Of a stretch of 64,000 nucleotides of DNA, positions 16,740 to 26,436 are shown piece by piece (positions within the stretch are counted from its first letter, which is position 1; each line of letters begins with the position of its first letter). Position numbers and translations under genes: made by a program. This DNA is from Polyangium fumosum. Its GTDB lineage: Bacteria > Myxococcota_A > Polyangia > Polyangiales > Polyangiaceae. The notes under the pieces were generated by a model. It made no database searches. It saw nothing but the letters and a program-made list of their open reading frames with translations, and had not been told where the DNA came from. The stretch spans positions 1 through 64,000 of the forward strand of contig NZ_SSMQ01000067.1 of the NCBI RefSeq assembly GCF_005144585.1, written 5' to 3'.

Positions 16740-19460
16740 ATGCTCCCCGAGAACACGGTCTTCGCCGGGCGTTACCGGATCGTACGTCGAATCGCAGCGG
16801 GCGGCATGGGCGAGGTCTACGAGGCGCGGCACCTCGAAACCGAGCGGCCCTCCGCGCTCAAGGTGATGCTGCCGCACGTCGCCGAGAGCGCGGCGCTGCG
16901 CGAGAGGTTCCGGCTCGAAGCGCGCGCCGCCGCGCTCGTCGAGAGCACGCACGTCGTCGAGGTGCTCGACGCGGGCGTCGACGAGGCGACCGAGAGCCCG
17001 TTCCTCGTGATGGAGCTGCTGCGCGGCGAGGACCTCGGCCGCAGGAAAGCGCGGCTCGGGCCGCTGCCGCCCGAGGAGGTCGCGACGTGGATCACGCAGA
17101 CCGCGCGTGGGCTCGACGCGCTGCACGCCGCGGAGATCGTGCATCGGGACCTGAAGCCTTCGAACCTCTTCGTCGCGGAGCGCGCGGGCGAGGCGCCGCG
17201 CATCAAGCTGCTCGATCTCGGCGTCGTGAAGCGCGTGGCCGAGACGGCGGGCTCGACCGCGGCCGTCGGGACGCCGTTCTACATGGCGCCCGAGCAGCTC
17301 CGAAACGGCAAGGTCGGTCCCCCGACGGACGTGTATGCGCTCGGCATGGTCGCGTATTCGCTCCTCGTCGGGCGCGAGTACTGGGCCGACGAGGCGAAGG
17401 CCTCGGAGAGCACGCTCTCGTTCGCGTTGACGACGCTCGACGGGCCGAAGGAGCCCGCGTCCGCCCGCGCGGCGCAGGCCGGGATCTCGCTCCCCGCCGC
17501 GTTCGACGCGTGGTTCGCGCAAGCGACGGCGAAGGAGGCCGAGGATCGTTTCCCGAGCGCGGGCGCGGCCGCCGAGGCGCTCGCGCGCGCGCTCGACGTG
17601 AAGGCCGAGGGCCCGACACGCGCGGCCCCGGAGGCGCCTCGGCGCGAGGTGTCATCGGAGGCGGAGACGATGCCCGCGCTCGCACCGGCGGAGCCTGCGA
17701 CGCGGACGCTTTCCCTCGGGGGCGAAGAGAAGATGGGCCCGTCAAACCTGAGGGTCGTCCCCGCGAAGGAGGCCGCGGCGATCTCGCAGGCGCCCGCGGA
17801 CGCCCCTCCCACGAAGAGGCGCTCGTTCGAGCGAACGATCGAGGTGGCCCTCGTGATCGCGGCGATGGCGGCAGGCGCTTGGCTCGCGCTCCGGCAGAAC
17901 ACCGAGGCCCCCACGCCGCCGCCGAAGCCTGCGCCGCCCGTGATCGTCGAGGCTGTCGAATGCACGGCCGCCACCATCACCGGGCCAGGCGCGACGGCCG
18001 CGCTCGGCGACGCGCTCGGCAAAGGGGCCTGCGCGCGCCTCGCGGTCGAGCTCGGCGTGGTTTGGAAAAAGGAGCCCGCCACGCGGCTCGACGTGAACGC
18101 CGAGATCGGCGAGGGCACCACGAAGGTCACGCTCGGGATCGCCGGCAAGAAGGCCGAAGGCAAGGGCGAGACGCCGATCGCCGCGACGAACGCCGCGATC
18201 CAGGCGCTCCTGCCTGCGCTGACGAGGCCGGCGCCGTCGAAGGAGCTCCTCGTGCTGTGGGGTGTCTCGGACGCGGCGAGCGCGTTCCGGATCGAGCGCC
18301 TGGTGCGGCGGCGCGCCTTTGGCTTCGCGGCGCGGGACGGCGTCGAGACGGAGGCGCTCGTGCAAACGAACCCGACGTCGGTCGTGGCGCACACGCTGCT
18401 CGCGTGTGATCTGCGGAGCCACGCCGATCCGGCCCGCGCCACGGCGGCGAAGGAGAAAGCGCTCAGCCGCCTCGCGGACGTGCCCAAGGGTCGCGCGAGC
18501 GTGCTCGAAGGCCTGCTCCGTACGTACGTGCAGCCCGCGAACGACGACGAGGTCGGGCGGGGCGTGTCGCTCTTGATCCAATCGTACGGCGAGCTCGCGG
18601 AGGACCCGGATTTCGCGGCGCTCTACACGTCGTGCGGGTGCATCTTGACGGATCAGACGTTGCCGATGACGGATTGGCTGGCCAAACGATGGCCCACGCT
18701 GGCGCTGCCGATCCTGCGCTGCGCGTTCCCTTGGGCGGACGAGGACGCCGCGCGGCTCTCGCGTTTCCTCGGCTGGACGAGCGCGACGCTGCCGGAGCTG
18801 CGGGGCCTGTGGGTCGAGACGTTGCTCCGCGCCGGCCGGATCGAGGAGGCGCGCGAAGCGGAGGAAATCCGGCGGACCCTCGGCGTGGAGTCGGCGACGC
18901 GCGCGGCGCTCGCGCGGGATCGAGCGCTCATCGCGTTCGCCTCGCTCGATGGGGCGGCGGCGATCGCGGCCGCGGAGGAGATGCTCGGCGAGCCCGATCC
19001 CGAGGCGAACCATGAAGGCGCCGCGCTGCGCATCGACGCGATGCTCCTGTCCGGCCGCGTGGACGATGCCCTCGCGGCGTCGAAGCTCGAAGCGGGTCGT
19101 CAGAAGGCGCTGGGACGCGAAAAACAAGCCAAGGTGCTCGCCGAGGACGAACGCCGGATCCGTCGCTTGCTCGGGCGCGAGAAAGGCGAACCACGCGCGG
19201 AAGGCGAGCGTGGCTCCTTGGAAGCGGCCCTCGCCCTGGAGGCGCGTGGCTCGAAACAAAAAGCGGAGGGCGCTTACCGGGATTGCCTCGTGGAGCCGTG
19301 GAGCGCGCCCTTCGACGCGATCGCGGCGCGCGTCCGGCTCGCGGAGATGTTCCGCGCGGCGGGCAAGGCGGACGAGGCCCGCTCGCTCGATGCCGTCGTG
19401 GACAAGGCCTGGGCCGGGGCGGATCCGGGCCTACGCGACTTCGTTCGCCGCATGAAGTAA
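16740..19460 (+). CDS. Membrane Ser/Thr protein kinase with helical C-terminal domain
   Basis: A protein of 906 residues (ATG 16719 is an alternative start). The kinase domain spans about 12-275: AAGGMGEVY glycine loop, Lys41, HRDLKPSN with catalytic Asp137, DLG in place of DFG, and the APEQ block. A low-complexity Ala/Glu stretch leads to one membrane segment near residues 365-385 (ALVIAAMAAGAWLAL). The outer C-terminal half is helical and TPR-like, with CTAATI and ALVQTNPTSVVAHTLLACDL. It may sense envelope signals and phosphorylate cytoplasmic targets. The FHA-AAA+ gene starts 12 bp after its stop, so the kinase is the likely input of that regulator. Confidence 0.88.
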   Translation: MLPENTVFAGRYRIVRRIAAGGMGEVYEARHLETERPSALKVMLPHVAESAALRERFRLEARAAALVESTHVVEVLDAGVDEATESPFLVMELLRGEDLGRRKARLGPLPPEEVATWITQTARGLDALHAAEIVHRDLKPSNLFVAERAGEAPRIKLLDLGVVKRVAETAGSTAAVGTPFYMAPEQLRNGKVGPPTDVYALGMVAYSLLVGREYWADEAKASESTLSFALTTLDGPKEPASARAAQAGISLPAAFDAWFAQATAKEAEDRFPSAGAAAEALARALDVKAEGPTRAAPEAPRREVSSEAETMPALAPAEPATRTLSLGGEEKMGPSNLRVVPAKEAAAISQAPADAPPTKRRSFERTIEVALVIAAMAAGAWLALRQNTEAPTPPPKPAPPVIVEAVECTAATITGPGATAALGDALGKGACARLAVELGVVWKKEPATRLDVNAEIGEGTTKVTLGIAGKKAEGKGETPIAATNAAIQALLPALTRPAPSKELLVLWGVSDAASAFRIERLVRRRAFGFAARDGVETEALVQTNPTSVVAHTLLACDLRSHADPARATAAKEKALSRLADVPKGRASVLEGLLRTYVQPANDDEVGRGVSLLIQSYGELAEDPDFAALYTSCGCILTDQTLPMTDWLAKRWPTLALPILRCAFPWADEDAARLSRFLGWTSATLPELRGLWVETLLRAGRIEEAREAEEIRRTLGVESATRAALARDRALIAFASLDGAAAIAAAEEMLGEPDPEANHEGAALRIDAMLLSGRVDDALAASKLEAGRQKALGREKQAKVLAEDERRIRRLLGREKGEPRAEGERGSLEAALALEARGSKQKAEGAYRDCLVEPWSAPFDAIAARVRLAEMFRAAGKADEARSLDAVVDKAWAGADPGLRDFVRRMK

Positions 19461-19472
19461 AACGGCTCTGCG

Positions 19473-20870
19473 ATGACGAGCAGCGACACGAAGACGCTCT
19501 CGCCGACGAGGGACGCCGGCAGTGATCGCGCGGCGATCCGCGCGCCGATCCTTCTCCTCTGCCTCGAGAGTCACCGCCCGTTCGCCCCCGCCGCGCGCCT
19601 CTCGCTCGTGGGCCTCGACGAGATCACCTTCGGCCGCGGCGCCGCGCGATCGTTCGAACGCGTACCACCGCGGCGGCTCGCCGTGCGCGTGGACGACGCC
19701 TGGATGTCCACGAACCACGCGCGCCTCGGGAAGGTCCTCGGCCGGTTCACGATCGAGGACAGCGGCTCGAAGAACGGCACGCGCGTGAACGGCGAGCCCG
19801 TCACGCGCGCGGCGCTCGCGGATGGAGATCTGATCGAGCTCGGCCGCACGTTCTTCGTGTTCCGCGAGGGGCTCGAGGTCGCGCCCGACGATCCGCCCGT
19901 CGTCGAGGTCTCCTCGGACGGGGCCAAGGCGCCCGGCCTCGCGACGCTCTTGCCCTCGCTCGCCCGCGCGTACGAGACGCTCGGGGTGATCGCGCGGGCG
20001 ACGCTGCCGATCCTCGTGACGGGCGAGACGGGCACGGGCAAGGAGGTGACGGCGCGCGCGATCCACGCGCTCTCGGGGCGGCCGGGGGCGTACGTCGCGG
20101 TGAACTGCGGCGCGCTGCCGGAGTCGCTCGTCGAGGCGGAGCTCTTTGGCCATCGGCGCGGCGCGTTCTCGGATGCGAAGGAGGATCGGCCGGGCCTCGT
20201 GCGCGCGGCGGATCGCGGCACGTTGTTCCTCGACGAGATCGGCGAGCTTCGGCCACCCGCGCAGGCGGCGCTGCTCCGCGTGCTCGAAGAGCGCGAGGTG
20301 CGGCCGATCGGGGCGACGTCGCCGGTGAAGGTCGACGTGCGCTTCGTCTCGGCCACGAACCGCGGCCTCGAACGCATGGTGGAGGCGGGCACGTTCCGCG
20401 CGGACCTCTTCCACCGGCTCGCGGGCCATCGCATCGAGCTCTTGCCGCTGCGGGAGCGTCGCGAGGATCTGTGGCTCGTCGCGGCCTCGCTGATCGAGCG
20501 CCACGCGGGGGCCGACGCGGCGCGCGTGCGGCTGCATCCGTCGGCGGCGCGCGCGATGTTCGAGCATGTGTTCCCGGGCAACGCGCGCGAGCTGGAGAAG
20601 GTGCTCGGCGCGGCGCTCGCGCTCGCGGCCGGAGGTGAGGTCACGCTCGACCACCTGCCGCCCTGGGCGCGGGGCGAGGCGCCCGCGGAGGAGCCCGCAA
20701 CGGCGGCGAACGACGGCGCGGGCGAACCCTTGCGCGAGGAGCTCGTGCGGCTCTTCCGCGAGCACAAGGGCAACGTGTCGGCCGTGGCGCGCGTGATGGG
20801 CAAGGCGCGGATGCAGGTGCAGCGCTGGATGAAGCGGTACGGGATCGAGCCGGAGGCGTTCAAGAAGTAG
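19473..20870 (+). CDS. FHA-AAA+ regulator with degenerate GAFTGA loop
   Basis: A protein of 465 residues. An FHA domain (about 45-130; FGRG at 53-56, STNH at 79-82, SKNGT) replaces the receiver of an NtrC-type activator. The AAA+ domain has Walker A GETGTGKE (184-191), Walker B LFLDEIGE (251-258), a VRFVSATNR sensor and a PGNARELEK motif. A Fis-type helix-turn-helix ends the protein (NVSAVARVMGKARMQVQRWMK). The sigma54-contact loop reads GAFSDA (230-235) instead of GAFTGA, so sigma54 activation is doubtful; it might instead act as a sigma54-independent or repressing DNA-binding ATPase. Coupled to the kinase gene 12 bp upstream, whose phosphorylated targets the FHA domain could read. Confidence 0.88.
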   Translation: MTSSDTKTLSPTRDAGSDRAAIRAPILLLCLESHRPFAPAARLSLVGLDEITFGRGAARSFERVPPRRLAVRVDDAWMSTNHARLGKVLGRFTIEDSGSKNGTRVNGEPVTRAALADGDLIELGRTFFVFREGLEVAPDDPPVVEVSSDGAKAPGLATLLPSLARAYETLGVIARATLPILVTGETGTGKEVTARAIHALSGRPGAYVAVNCGALPESLVEAELFGHRRGAFSDAKEDRPGLVRAADRGTLFLDEIGELRPPAQAALLRVLEEREVRPIGATSPVKVDVRFVSATNRGLERMVEAGTFRADLFHRLAGHRIELLPLRERREDLWLVAASLIERHAGADAARVRLHPSAARAMFEHVFPGNARELEKVLGAALALAAGGEVTLDHLPPWARGEAPAEEPATAANDGAGEPLREELVRLFREHKGNVSAVARVMGKARMQVQRWMKRYGIEPEAFKK

Positions 20871-20919
20871 GGGTGCAACGGGTGCAACGGGTGCAACAGG
20901 GGGGTGCAACGGGTGCAAC
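20871..20919. repeat. Five copies of GGGTGCAAC
   Basis: Three contiguous 9-bp copies (20871-20897), a 4-bp interruption, then two more (20902-20919). They begin directly after the regulator's stop codon. They could be a slippage tract or repeated binding sites; there is no hairpin. Confidence 0.75.
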
Positions 20920-21066
20920 CGCCACGCAGCACCCGGATGCAGCCGTGTTTCAGGGCGCCAGCCCACGAATCTCTGCGCTGCGGCGCCCTTTTGAGCTTGG
21001 CACGCTCGCTGCAATGCCTCCTCGACGAAGCCAACGATAACCCCGGCTGAAATGATGGAGGTTCCC

Positions 21067-21609
21067 ATGACGACGCTCAAGCACTCGATCCTCTCGCTCA
21101 CGATTGGCCTCTTCTCGGCGCTGTGCATCGGCGGCTGCGCGGCCGATGCGGCGGGCATCGACGAGAAAACGACGGCGGAGGCAGCCTCCGAGTCCGGCAA
21201 TGCGAAGAGCGATTATGGTTATGAAATGAAAGACCTCCGCCTCGTCGCGGGCGAGGCCGTGCCTGCGGCGGACGCGGTGACGCCGGATGGGCGCGTCGCG
21301 CCGGAAGAGGTCCTGCGCCAGGCGAACGCGAAGATCCCGGCGCTCCGGGCTTGTTATGCGGAGGCGCTGAAGAAGGAGCCCGGCCTCAGCGGCAAGGTCA
21401 TCGTCCGGATGCACGTGGAGGCGAGCGGCGCAGTGAGCTCCTCGCGCGTGAGCGGCGGCTCGATCGGCGACGCGGCGCTCGGCACCTGCCTCGCGAAGGA
21501 GCTCGGCTCGATGACGCTGCCGGCCGCGACGAAGGGCGTGCTCGAGGTGATCTTTCCGATCGAGCTCGACCCCGCGGATCTCACGAAGGGCGCGCCCGCC
21601 GGCGCCTGA
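21067..21609 (+). CDS. AgmX/PglI-like C-terminal domain lipoprotein
   Basis: A protein of 180 residues from ATG 21067, preceded by GGAGG 5 nt upstream. The signal peptide ends in CIGGC (lipobox). The C-terminal 110 residues match the AgmX/PglI pattern: an I-x-x-L-R-x-C-Y helix, GLSGKVIVRMHVEASGAVSSS, a second Cys in GTCLAKELGSMTLP and a final beta strand LEVIFPIEL. In Myxococcus, related domains occur in proteins of gliding motility and of energy-transduction machinery, and resemble TonB C-terminal folds. Periplasmic or outer-membrane location is expected. The exact partner cannot be told. Confidence 0.8.
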   Translation: MTTLKHSILSLTIGLFSALCIGGCAADAAGIDEKTTAEAASESGNAKSDYGYEMKDLRLVAGEAVPAADAVTPDGRVAPEEVLRQANAKIPALRACYAEALKKEPGLSGKVIVRMHVEASGAVSSSRVSGGSIGDAALGTCLAKELGSMTLPAATKGVLEVIFPIELDPADLTKGAPAGA

Positions 21610-21620
21610 TACCCGAGCGC

Positions 21621-21650
21621 TCGACATCGGGGCGCATGCTGGCCTACCCT
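21621..21650 (+). promoter_or_regulatory. Candidate sigma70-type promoter, leaderless
   Basis: TCGACA (21621-21626), an 18-nt spacer and TACCCT (21645-21650) precede ATG 21658 by 7 nt. Confidence 0.45.
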
Positions 21651-21657
21651 GCGCCGC

Positions 21658-23505
21658 ATGCGCCCTCGATTCTCAGCTTGTCTCGCTCTTCTTACCCTCA
21701 CCGTCCTCCCGAGCGCCGCGGCCGCTGCGCCGTATTTCGTCGAAAAGACGGGAAACCTCGGCTCTCCGCAGCCCTGCGCCGACACGAAGGAAGGTTGCTA
21801 CTCCCATTATGTGCTGCTCGTCGACCTCGACGGCGACGGCGACCTCGACGCGGTGTTCGCGAACGGCGGAGGGTATTACACGCCGTCCACGACCGCTCCA
21901 CTCGCGGCCTACCTCAATGACGGTACGGGCAAGTTCACGGAGGTCGGCGCCACCTCGTTCGGGGGTTTTTCCGGGCGCGTGAGGCAAATCGCGGCGGCCG
22001 ACGTGGACGGCGACGGCGACGTCGATCTGTATGTGCCGGACTCCTACGGCATGCAGCCCGACGCGCTCTTCGTGAACAACGGCCAGACCCCGCCCGTGTT
22101 CGCGGACGAAGGGGCGGCGCGGATGGGCACGTCGTCGCGCTCGGCCGGCGCGCGGTTCGGCGACCTCGACGGCGACGGGGATCTCGATCTCGTCTCCACG
22201 GATTGGGGCGCCGACCCGCCCGGCTCGGCCGGCACCGCGCGGATCTACCTCAACGACGGCGACGGGTTTTTCCAGGAAAAGGCCGCGGCCGTCCCGCAGG
22301 ACACGCAGGCCATCGGCACGGGGCCCATCGACGTGGACCTCGTCGACGTGGACGGCGATTTTGATCTCGATTTGCTCCTCGCGAGCCGCCAGGGCGAGTC
22401 GCTCTTGTTCCGCAACGACGGCACGGGCACGTTCGTCGACGCGAACGGGGACCTGCCGGATCAGCCGGGCCCGTACGTGTACGGCCCGGACGCGTGTGAC
22501 ATCGACGGCGACGGCGACCTGGATTTGTGGCTCGACAATGGCGCGGCGAACTTGCACGAGCAGCTCCTCGTGAACGACGGGAAAGGCGTCTTCACGGACG
22601 AGACGGCGGCGCGCGTCGTGGGAAACGTCGGCGCCGACGACAACGAGGTGCAATGCGTGGACATCGACGGGGACGGTGATTTCGACGCGGTGATCGCGTC
22701 GCTCTCCGGCAACGAGCGGGTCCTCTTGAACGACGGTACGGGCCATTTCACGCTCCTCGCCAACACCTTCCCCACGGTGCAGGATCCCACGCTCGGGCTC
22801 GACCTCGGCGACGTGAACGGCGACGGGATCCTCGACGCGATCACGGCCCAGGGCGAGGGCTCGGAGTATCTCGATCGGCTGTATTTCGGCGTAGCGCCGC
22901 AGCCGGTCGACACGCTGCCGCCGGTGATCCGGTCCGTCGAGGCGCTCCCGAGCGGAATGCCAGGCGGCGAGCGGGTCGTGCGTTTCGCGGTGAGCGATGC
23001 GTCGACGACGGACACGGGTCCGCGGCTCAAGAAGGCCTTCGTCGAGCTGGAAGACGCGGGCGGCGCGGCGCTCGCGCACTTCATCGGCGGAGACCTGTTC
23101 CGGGCGACGTTCGTGGCCCCCGCGGACGCGACGGTCGTGTATCGCGCGTGCGCCGAGGATCGACAAGGAAACAAGGCGTGCAGCGCGCCGCTGAGCTTCA
23201 CGACCGGAAGCGGAAGCAGCAGCAGCAGCGGCAGCGGCGGCGCGGGTGGAAACGGCGGCGCGGGCGGCAGCGGGGGCAGCGGCGGCGCGGGCGGCAGCGG
23301 CGGCGGCGCGGGTGGAATGGGCGGCGTCGGCGGCGGCGACAACCCCGGCCCCGTCATCGACGACGACGGCGGCTGCGGCTGTGGGATCCCCGGGACGCAA
23401 GGATCCGATGGACGCGCGCTCGGCCTCGTCGCGCTCGTCTTCGGCTGGCTCCTCCGGCGTGGAATCCCGAGTGACCACCGAAAAGGTTCACACCCCAAAC
23501 GTTGA
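21658..23505 (+). CDS. Secreted FG-GAP/VCBS repeat protein with MYXO-CTERM-like tail
   Basis: A protein of 615 residues. A cleavable signal peptide (LALLTLTVLPSAAAAAP) precedes about seven FG-GAP/VCBS repeats with calcium-binding DxDGDGDxD motifs (LVDLDGDGDLD, DVDGDGDVDLY, DLDGDGDLDL and so on) up to about residue 410, giving a beta-propeller. An Ig-like region and a Ser/Gly linker follow. The C-terminus has GGCGCGIPG, then a hydrophobic ALGLVALVFGWLL and Arg-Arg, the layout of MYXO-CTERM sorting tails, although a 13-residue polar tail follows the arginines. It is probably exported and anchored at the cell surface. Confidence 0.85.
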   Translation: MRPRFSACLALLTLTVLPSAAAAAPYFVEKTGNLGSPQPCADTKEGCYSHYVLLVDLDGDGDLDAVFANGGGYYTPSTTAPLAAYLNDGTGKFTEVGATSFGGFSGRVRQIAAADVDGDGDVDLYVPDSYGMQPDALFVNNGQTPPVFADEGAARMGTSSRSAGARFGDLDGDGDLDLVSTDWGADPPGSAGTARIYLNDGDGFFQEKAAAVPQDTQAIGTGPIDVDLVDVDGDFDLDLLLASRQGESLLFRNDGTGTFVDANGDLPDQPGPYVYGPDACDIDGDGDLDLWLDNGAANLHEQLLVNDGKGVFTDETAARVVGNVGADDNEVQCVDIDGDGDFDAVIASLSGNERVLLNDGTGHFTLLANTFPTVQDPTLGLDLGDVNGDGILDAITAQGEGSEYLDRLYFGVAPQPVDTLPPVIRSVEALPSGMPGGERVVRFAVSDASTTDTGPRLKKAFVELEDAGGAALAHFIGGDLFRATFVAPADATVVYRACAEDRQGNKACSAPLSFTTGSGSSSSSGSGGAGGNGGAGGSGGSGGAGGSGGGAGGMGGVGGGDNPGPVIDDDGGCGCGIPGTQGSDGRALGLVALVFGWLLRRGIPSDHRKGSHPKR

Positions 23506-23542
23506 AATCGAGCAGCGGGTCGCGCGCGCGGCGGTCTTCTGG

Positions 23543-23548
23543 TACGCT
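23543..23548 (+). promoter_or_regulatory. -10-like TACGCT, leaderless arrangement
   Basis: TACGCT ends 6 nt before ATG 23555. There is no Shine-Dalgarno. Confidence 0.35.
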
Positions 23549-23554
23549 CGGACC

Positions 23555-23869
23555 ATGAAGAACTTGCTCCTTTCCGCGATCCGTCCGCTCTTTCTGCTCA
23601 CCCTCCTCGCCGCGGCGTTGCCCGCGTGCCGCACCGACGCCGAGGCCGTCTGCGACTACAAGTGCGAATGCGAGGGCTGTAGCGCCATGCAGCTCGACGA
23701 TTGTTATCGCCACACCGACAACGAAGCCTTCGAGTCCGACCGCCGCGGCTGCCTCGATTACTGGGACGAGCTCCAGGCGTGCGAATACGACACCGGGCGC
23801 TGCGGCGGCGCGGATTGGTCGACGAGCTGCAAGAACGAAAGGGAGCGCTGGGACAACTGCAGGAAGTGA
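23555..23869 (+). CDS. Small Cys-rich lipoprotein
   Basis: A protein of 104 residues with signal peptide MKNLLLSAIRPLFLLTLLAA and lipobox LPAC. The mature part of about 75 residues holds ten cysteines (CDYKCECEGC, DDCYRH, RGCLDYW, QACEY, GRCGG, TSCKN and DNCRK), so it is likely disulfide-rich outside the cytoplasm. I know no family for it; similar tiny Cys-rich lipoproteins are common in Polyangiales. Start chosen as the first ATG after the -10-like hexamer and a stop-free short leader. Confidence 0.75.
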   Translation: MKNLLLSAIRPLFLLTLLAAALPACRTDAEAVCDYKCECEGCSAMQLDDCYRHTDNEAFESDRRGCLDYWDELQACEYDTGRCGGADWSTSCKNERERWDNCRK

Positions 23870-23977
23870 CGCGCGCTCGTCCGCTTCCCCGGAGGGCCCT
23901 GGCCGCTCCCTGTCCAAGGAAAGCATGGGCGCAAGCGGGTTGCCGGGACACCACGCCGTCTCCATGCCCCCCTCGGA

Positions 23978-25879
23978 ATGCCCGAGGTCAACCCAAAACA
24001 ACGCACGTGGAGCTGGCTTTTCTATGCGTTCCTGATCGTCGCGGCGCTCGCGTTTTCGGGCGTCTTCGGGCCCACGGGCGCGCGCACGGTGCCCTACGAC
24101 GAGGCCGTGCGCCTCGTCCAGCAAGGGCGCGTCGAATCCGCCTCGATCACGGCCGAGGACGTCGTCCTCCGGCTGAAGCCAGAAGGCGCGCCGCCCACGG
24201 AGCCCACGAAAAAACCGCCGAACCTCCTGCCCACGCCCTCCGCCAAAGGCGAGGAGGTGCGCACCGGCCGCATCCCCGGCGTCGAGCAAGAGCCGCTCGT
24301 CGACGCCCTGCTCACGCGCAACATCGCCGTCGACGCGCGGCCCTCGCGCACGCCGTTCTGGGTCATGGCGCTCTGGTGGATCGTCCCGCTCATCGCCATC
24401 AACCTCCTGTTTTTCGCGGCGTTCCGACGATCGGCCGGGGGCGGCGTGGGCGGGCCGCTCGGGCTCACCCGCGCGAAGACGCGGCTCTACGACCGCGCGG
24501 GGCGCGAGCCGGTCCGCTTCTCCGACGTCGCCGGCGTGGACGAGGCCAAGGACGAGCTCGTCGAGGTCGTCGACTTCCTCAAGCACCCCGCGCGCTACCG
24601 GGCGCTCGGCGGGCGCATCCCGCGCGGGATCCTGCTCGTCGGGCCGCCGGGGACCGGAAAAACCCTGCTCGCGCGGGCCGTGGCCGGCGAGGCCGAGGTG
24701 CCGTTTTTCTCGCTCAACGCGAGCGAGTTCGTGGAGATGTTCGTCGGCCTCGGCGCCGCCCGCGTCCGCGACCTCTTCAACGAGGCCCGGAAAAGCGCGC
24801 CGTGTATCGTGTTCATCGACGAGGTCGACGCCGTCGGCCGCAGCCGCGGCGGCCTCGGCGCGCTCGCCACCCACGACGAACGCGAGCAGACCCTCCAGCA
24901 GCTCCTCGCCGAGCTCGACGGCTTCGATCCACGCGCCACCGTCATCCTGATGGCCGCGACGAACCGGCCCGAGGTCCTCGACCCCGCGCTGCTCCGGCCC
25001 GGTCGTTTCGATCGGCAGGTGATCGTCGATCGGCCCGATCTCGCCGGGCGAGAGGCGATCCTCGCCGTGCACGCGCGGAGGCTGCCGCTCGGGGGCGACG
25101 TGGACCTCGGCGCGGTCGCGCGGCGCACGCCCGGCATGGCCGGCGCGGATCTCGCGAACATCGTGAACGAGGCCGCGCTCGCCGCGGCGCGCAGGAGCGG
25201 CACGGAGATCACGCAAGCCGACTTCGAGGACGCGCTCGACCGCGTGCAGCTCGGCCTGCGCCGCCGCGGCCTCATGATGACGCCCGGCGAGCGGCGCCGC
25301 GTCGCCGTGCACGAGGCGGGACACGCGCTCGTCGCGCTCGCCTTGCCCGAGGCCGATCCCGTGGAGCGGGTGTCGATCGTCGCGCGCGCGGTCTCGCTCG
25401 GCGTGACCATCCAGGTCCCGCGCGACGAGCGGCACGTGCTCACCGAGTCCGAGCTCGAAACGCGCGTGATGGTGCTGCTCGGCGGCCGGGCGGCCGAGGA
25501 ACTCTGCCATGGATCGCCGTCGACGGGCGCGCACGACGACCTCGGGCGGGCGACCGCGCTCATGCGGGAGATGATCACGCGCTTCGGCATGAGCCGTCGG
25601 CTCGGGCTCCCCGCGCTCACGCGGAACGTGGGCGCGCCGCTGCTCGGCGTGATGCAGGAGGAGCGGATGTGCAGCGACGAGACGGCGCGCGAGATCGACG
25701 AGGAGGTGCGCGACCGGCTCGCCGAGCTCTTCGGTCGCGCGAGGAGCTTGCTCGAAGGCCGGCGCGCGGGCCTTCAGGCGGCGGCGGACGCGCTCGTCGC
25801 CCGCGAGACCTTGACGGGGTCCGAGCTCGCGCGCATCGCGGACGAGGCGAACGCGCGCGAGCGACCGGGCGCGGCCTGA
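23978..25879 (+). CDS. FtsH-like membrane AAA+ zinc metalloprotease
   Basis: A protein of 633 residues. Two membrane helices (about 13-30 and 127-148) flank a periplasmic segment with an unusual Pro/Lys stretch at about 70-90. The AAA+ domain has Walker A GPPGTGKT (222-229), Walker [13 protein letters not shown], the FVG pore loop EMFVGLGA and an SRH with [18 protein letters not shown]. The protease domain has HEAGH at 445-449 and a later acidic [12 protein letters not shown] segment with the third zinc ligand. Such enzymes degrade damaged or regulatory membrane proteins. The C-terminus overlaps, on the other strand, the 3' end of a small membrane gene. Confidence 0.93.
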   Translation: MPEVNPKQRTWSWLFYAFLIVAALAFSGVFGPTGARTVPYDEAVRLVQQGRVESASITAEDVVLRLKPEGAPPTEPTKKPPNLLPTPSAKGEEVRTGRIPGVEQEPLVDALLTRNIAVDARPSRTPFWVMALWWIVPLIAINLLFFAAFRRSAGGGVGGPLGLTRAKTRLYDRAGREPVRFSDVAGVDEAKDELVEVVDFLKHPARYRALGGRIPRGILLVGPPGTGKTLLARAVAGEAEVPFFSLNASEFVEMFVGLGAARVRDLFNEARKSAPCIVFIDEVDAVGRSRGGLGALATHDEREQTLQQLLAELDGFDPRATVILMAATNRPEVLDPALLRPGRFDRQVIVDRPDLAGREAILAVHARRLPLGGDVDLGAVARRTPGMAGADLANIVNEAALAAARRSGTEITQADFEDALDRVQLGLRRRGLMMTPGERRRVAVHEAGHALVALALPEADPVERVSIVARAVSLGVTIQVPRDERHVLTESELETRVMVLLGGRAAEELCHGSPSTGAHDDLGRATALMREMITRFGMSRRLGLPALTRNVGAPLLGVMQEERMCSDETAREIDEEVRDRLAELFGRARSLLEGRRAGLQAAADALVARETLTGSELARIADEANARERPGAA

Positions 25880-26232
25880 GCGCGGAGGGCCTGGAGCAGC
25901 CCGACGACGCCGAGGGCGAGGAGCGGGTATCCGGCCAGGAAAAAGGCCGAATCGCCGACGAGGAACCCGACGAGCAGCATCATCAGCACGATGCACACGC
26001 CCGCTTGCGCTTGGTCGCGGTAGGACAGGCGCGGATCGACGGCCGCGAGGCCGACGGCGACGACGCTCGCCGCGACGGAGCCGATGGAGCCGGCGATCAT
26101 GACGCCGAGCCCGCCGCGGCCGATGATCACGGCGCCGAGGCCGACCGCCGTGAAGACGCCCGCGAGGACGAGATCCTTTCGGGGCGAACCCTGCGTGGCC
26201 TGCCCTTCCCGCGCCGATTCCATGCGCTCCAT
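25774..26232 (-). CDS. Small multi-pass membrane protein
   Basis: A protein of 152 residues from ATG 26232 (GTG 26244 is possible). It has about four hydrophobic segments ([52 protein letters not shown] and [13 protein letters not shown]). I recognise no family. Its last 35 codons overlap the 3' end of the FtsH-like gene in antisense by 106 bp, and that tail is low-complexity Ala/Ser, so the gene may be real but its natural C-terminus could be shorter in evolution. Confidence 0.5.
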   Translation of the reverse strand: MERMESAREGQATQGSPRKDLVLAGVFTAVGLGAVIIGRGGLGVMIAGSIGSVAASVVAVGLAAVDPRLSYRDQAQAGVCIVLMMLLVGFLVGDSAFFLAGYPLLALGVVGLLQALRAQAAPGRSRAFASSAMRASSDPVKVSRATSASAAA

Positions 26233-26436
26233 GAACGTCCCCACGGTGCACCTCGCGTGCCCGCCCGGACCCAGCGAGAAAACATGGGGCCATGACCTCG
26301 CGCGCCGCGCGAGAATCGCGAAAAACTCACGCTAGGAAGGCGCGCGGATTGCGCGTCATGCGCACCGTTTGCGTTTCGAATACGGCGCGAGGGCATGATA
26401 TCGTTACGCAACGAAAGCACGTTCGAGGAGCTTGCA

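Noticed and set aside
20871-20919. Rho-independent terminator after the regulator
   Set aside because: The 9-bp repeats are direct, not inverted, and no T tract follows.
19571-21034. Long minus-strand frame antisense to the FHA-AAA+ regulator
   Set aside because: The plus strand has Walker A, Walker B and HTH motifs; the minus frame is Ser/Arg-rich without a domain.
23354-26293. A 979-codon minus-strand frame over the FtsH-like gene
   Set aside because: Antisense to a gene with clear catalytic motifs; the product is Arg/Ala/Glu-rich with no domain.
26360-26400. T-loop-like GTTTCGAATAC, considered as a tRNA
   Set aside because: The flanking bases do not form T, anticodon or acceptor stems. 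No other tRNA-like fold was seen in the window.
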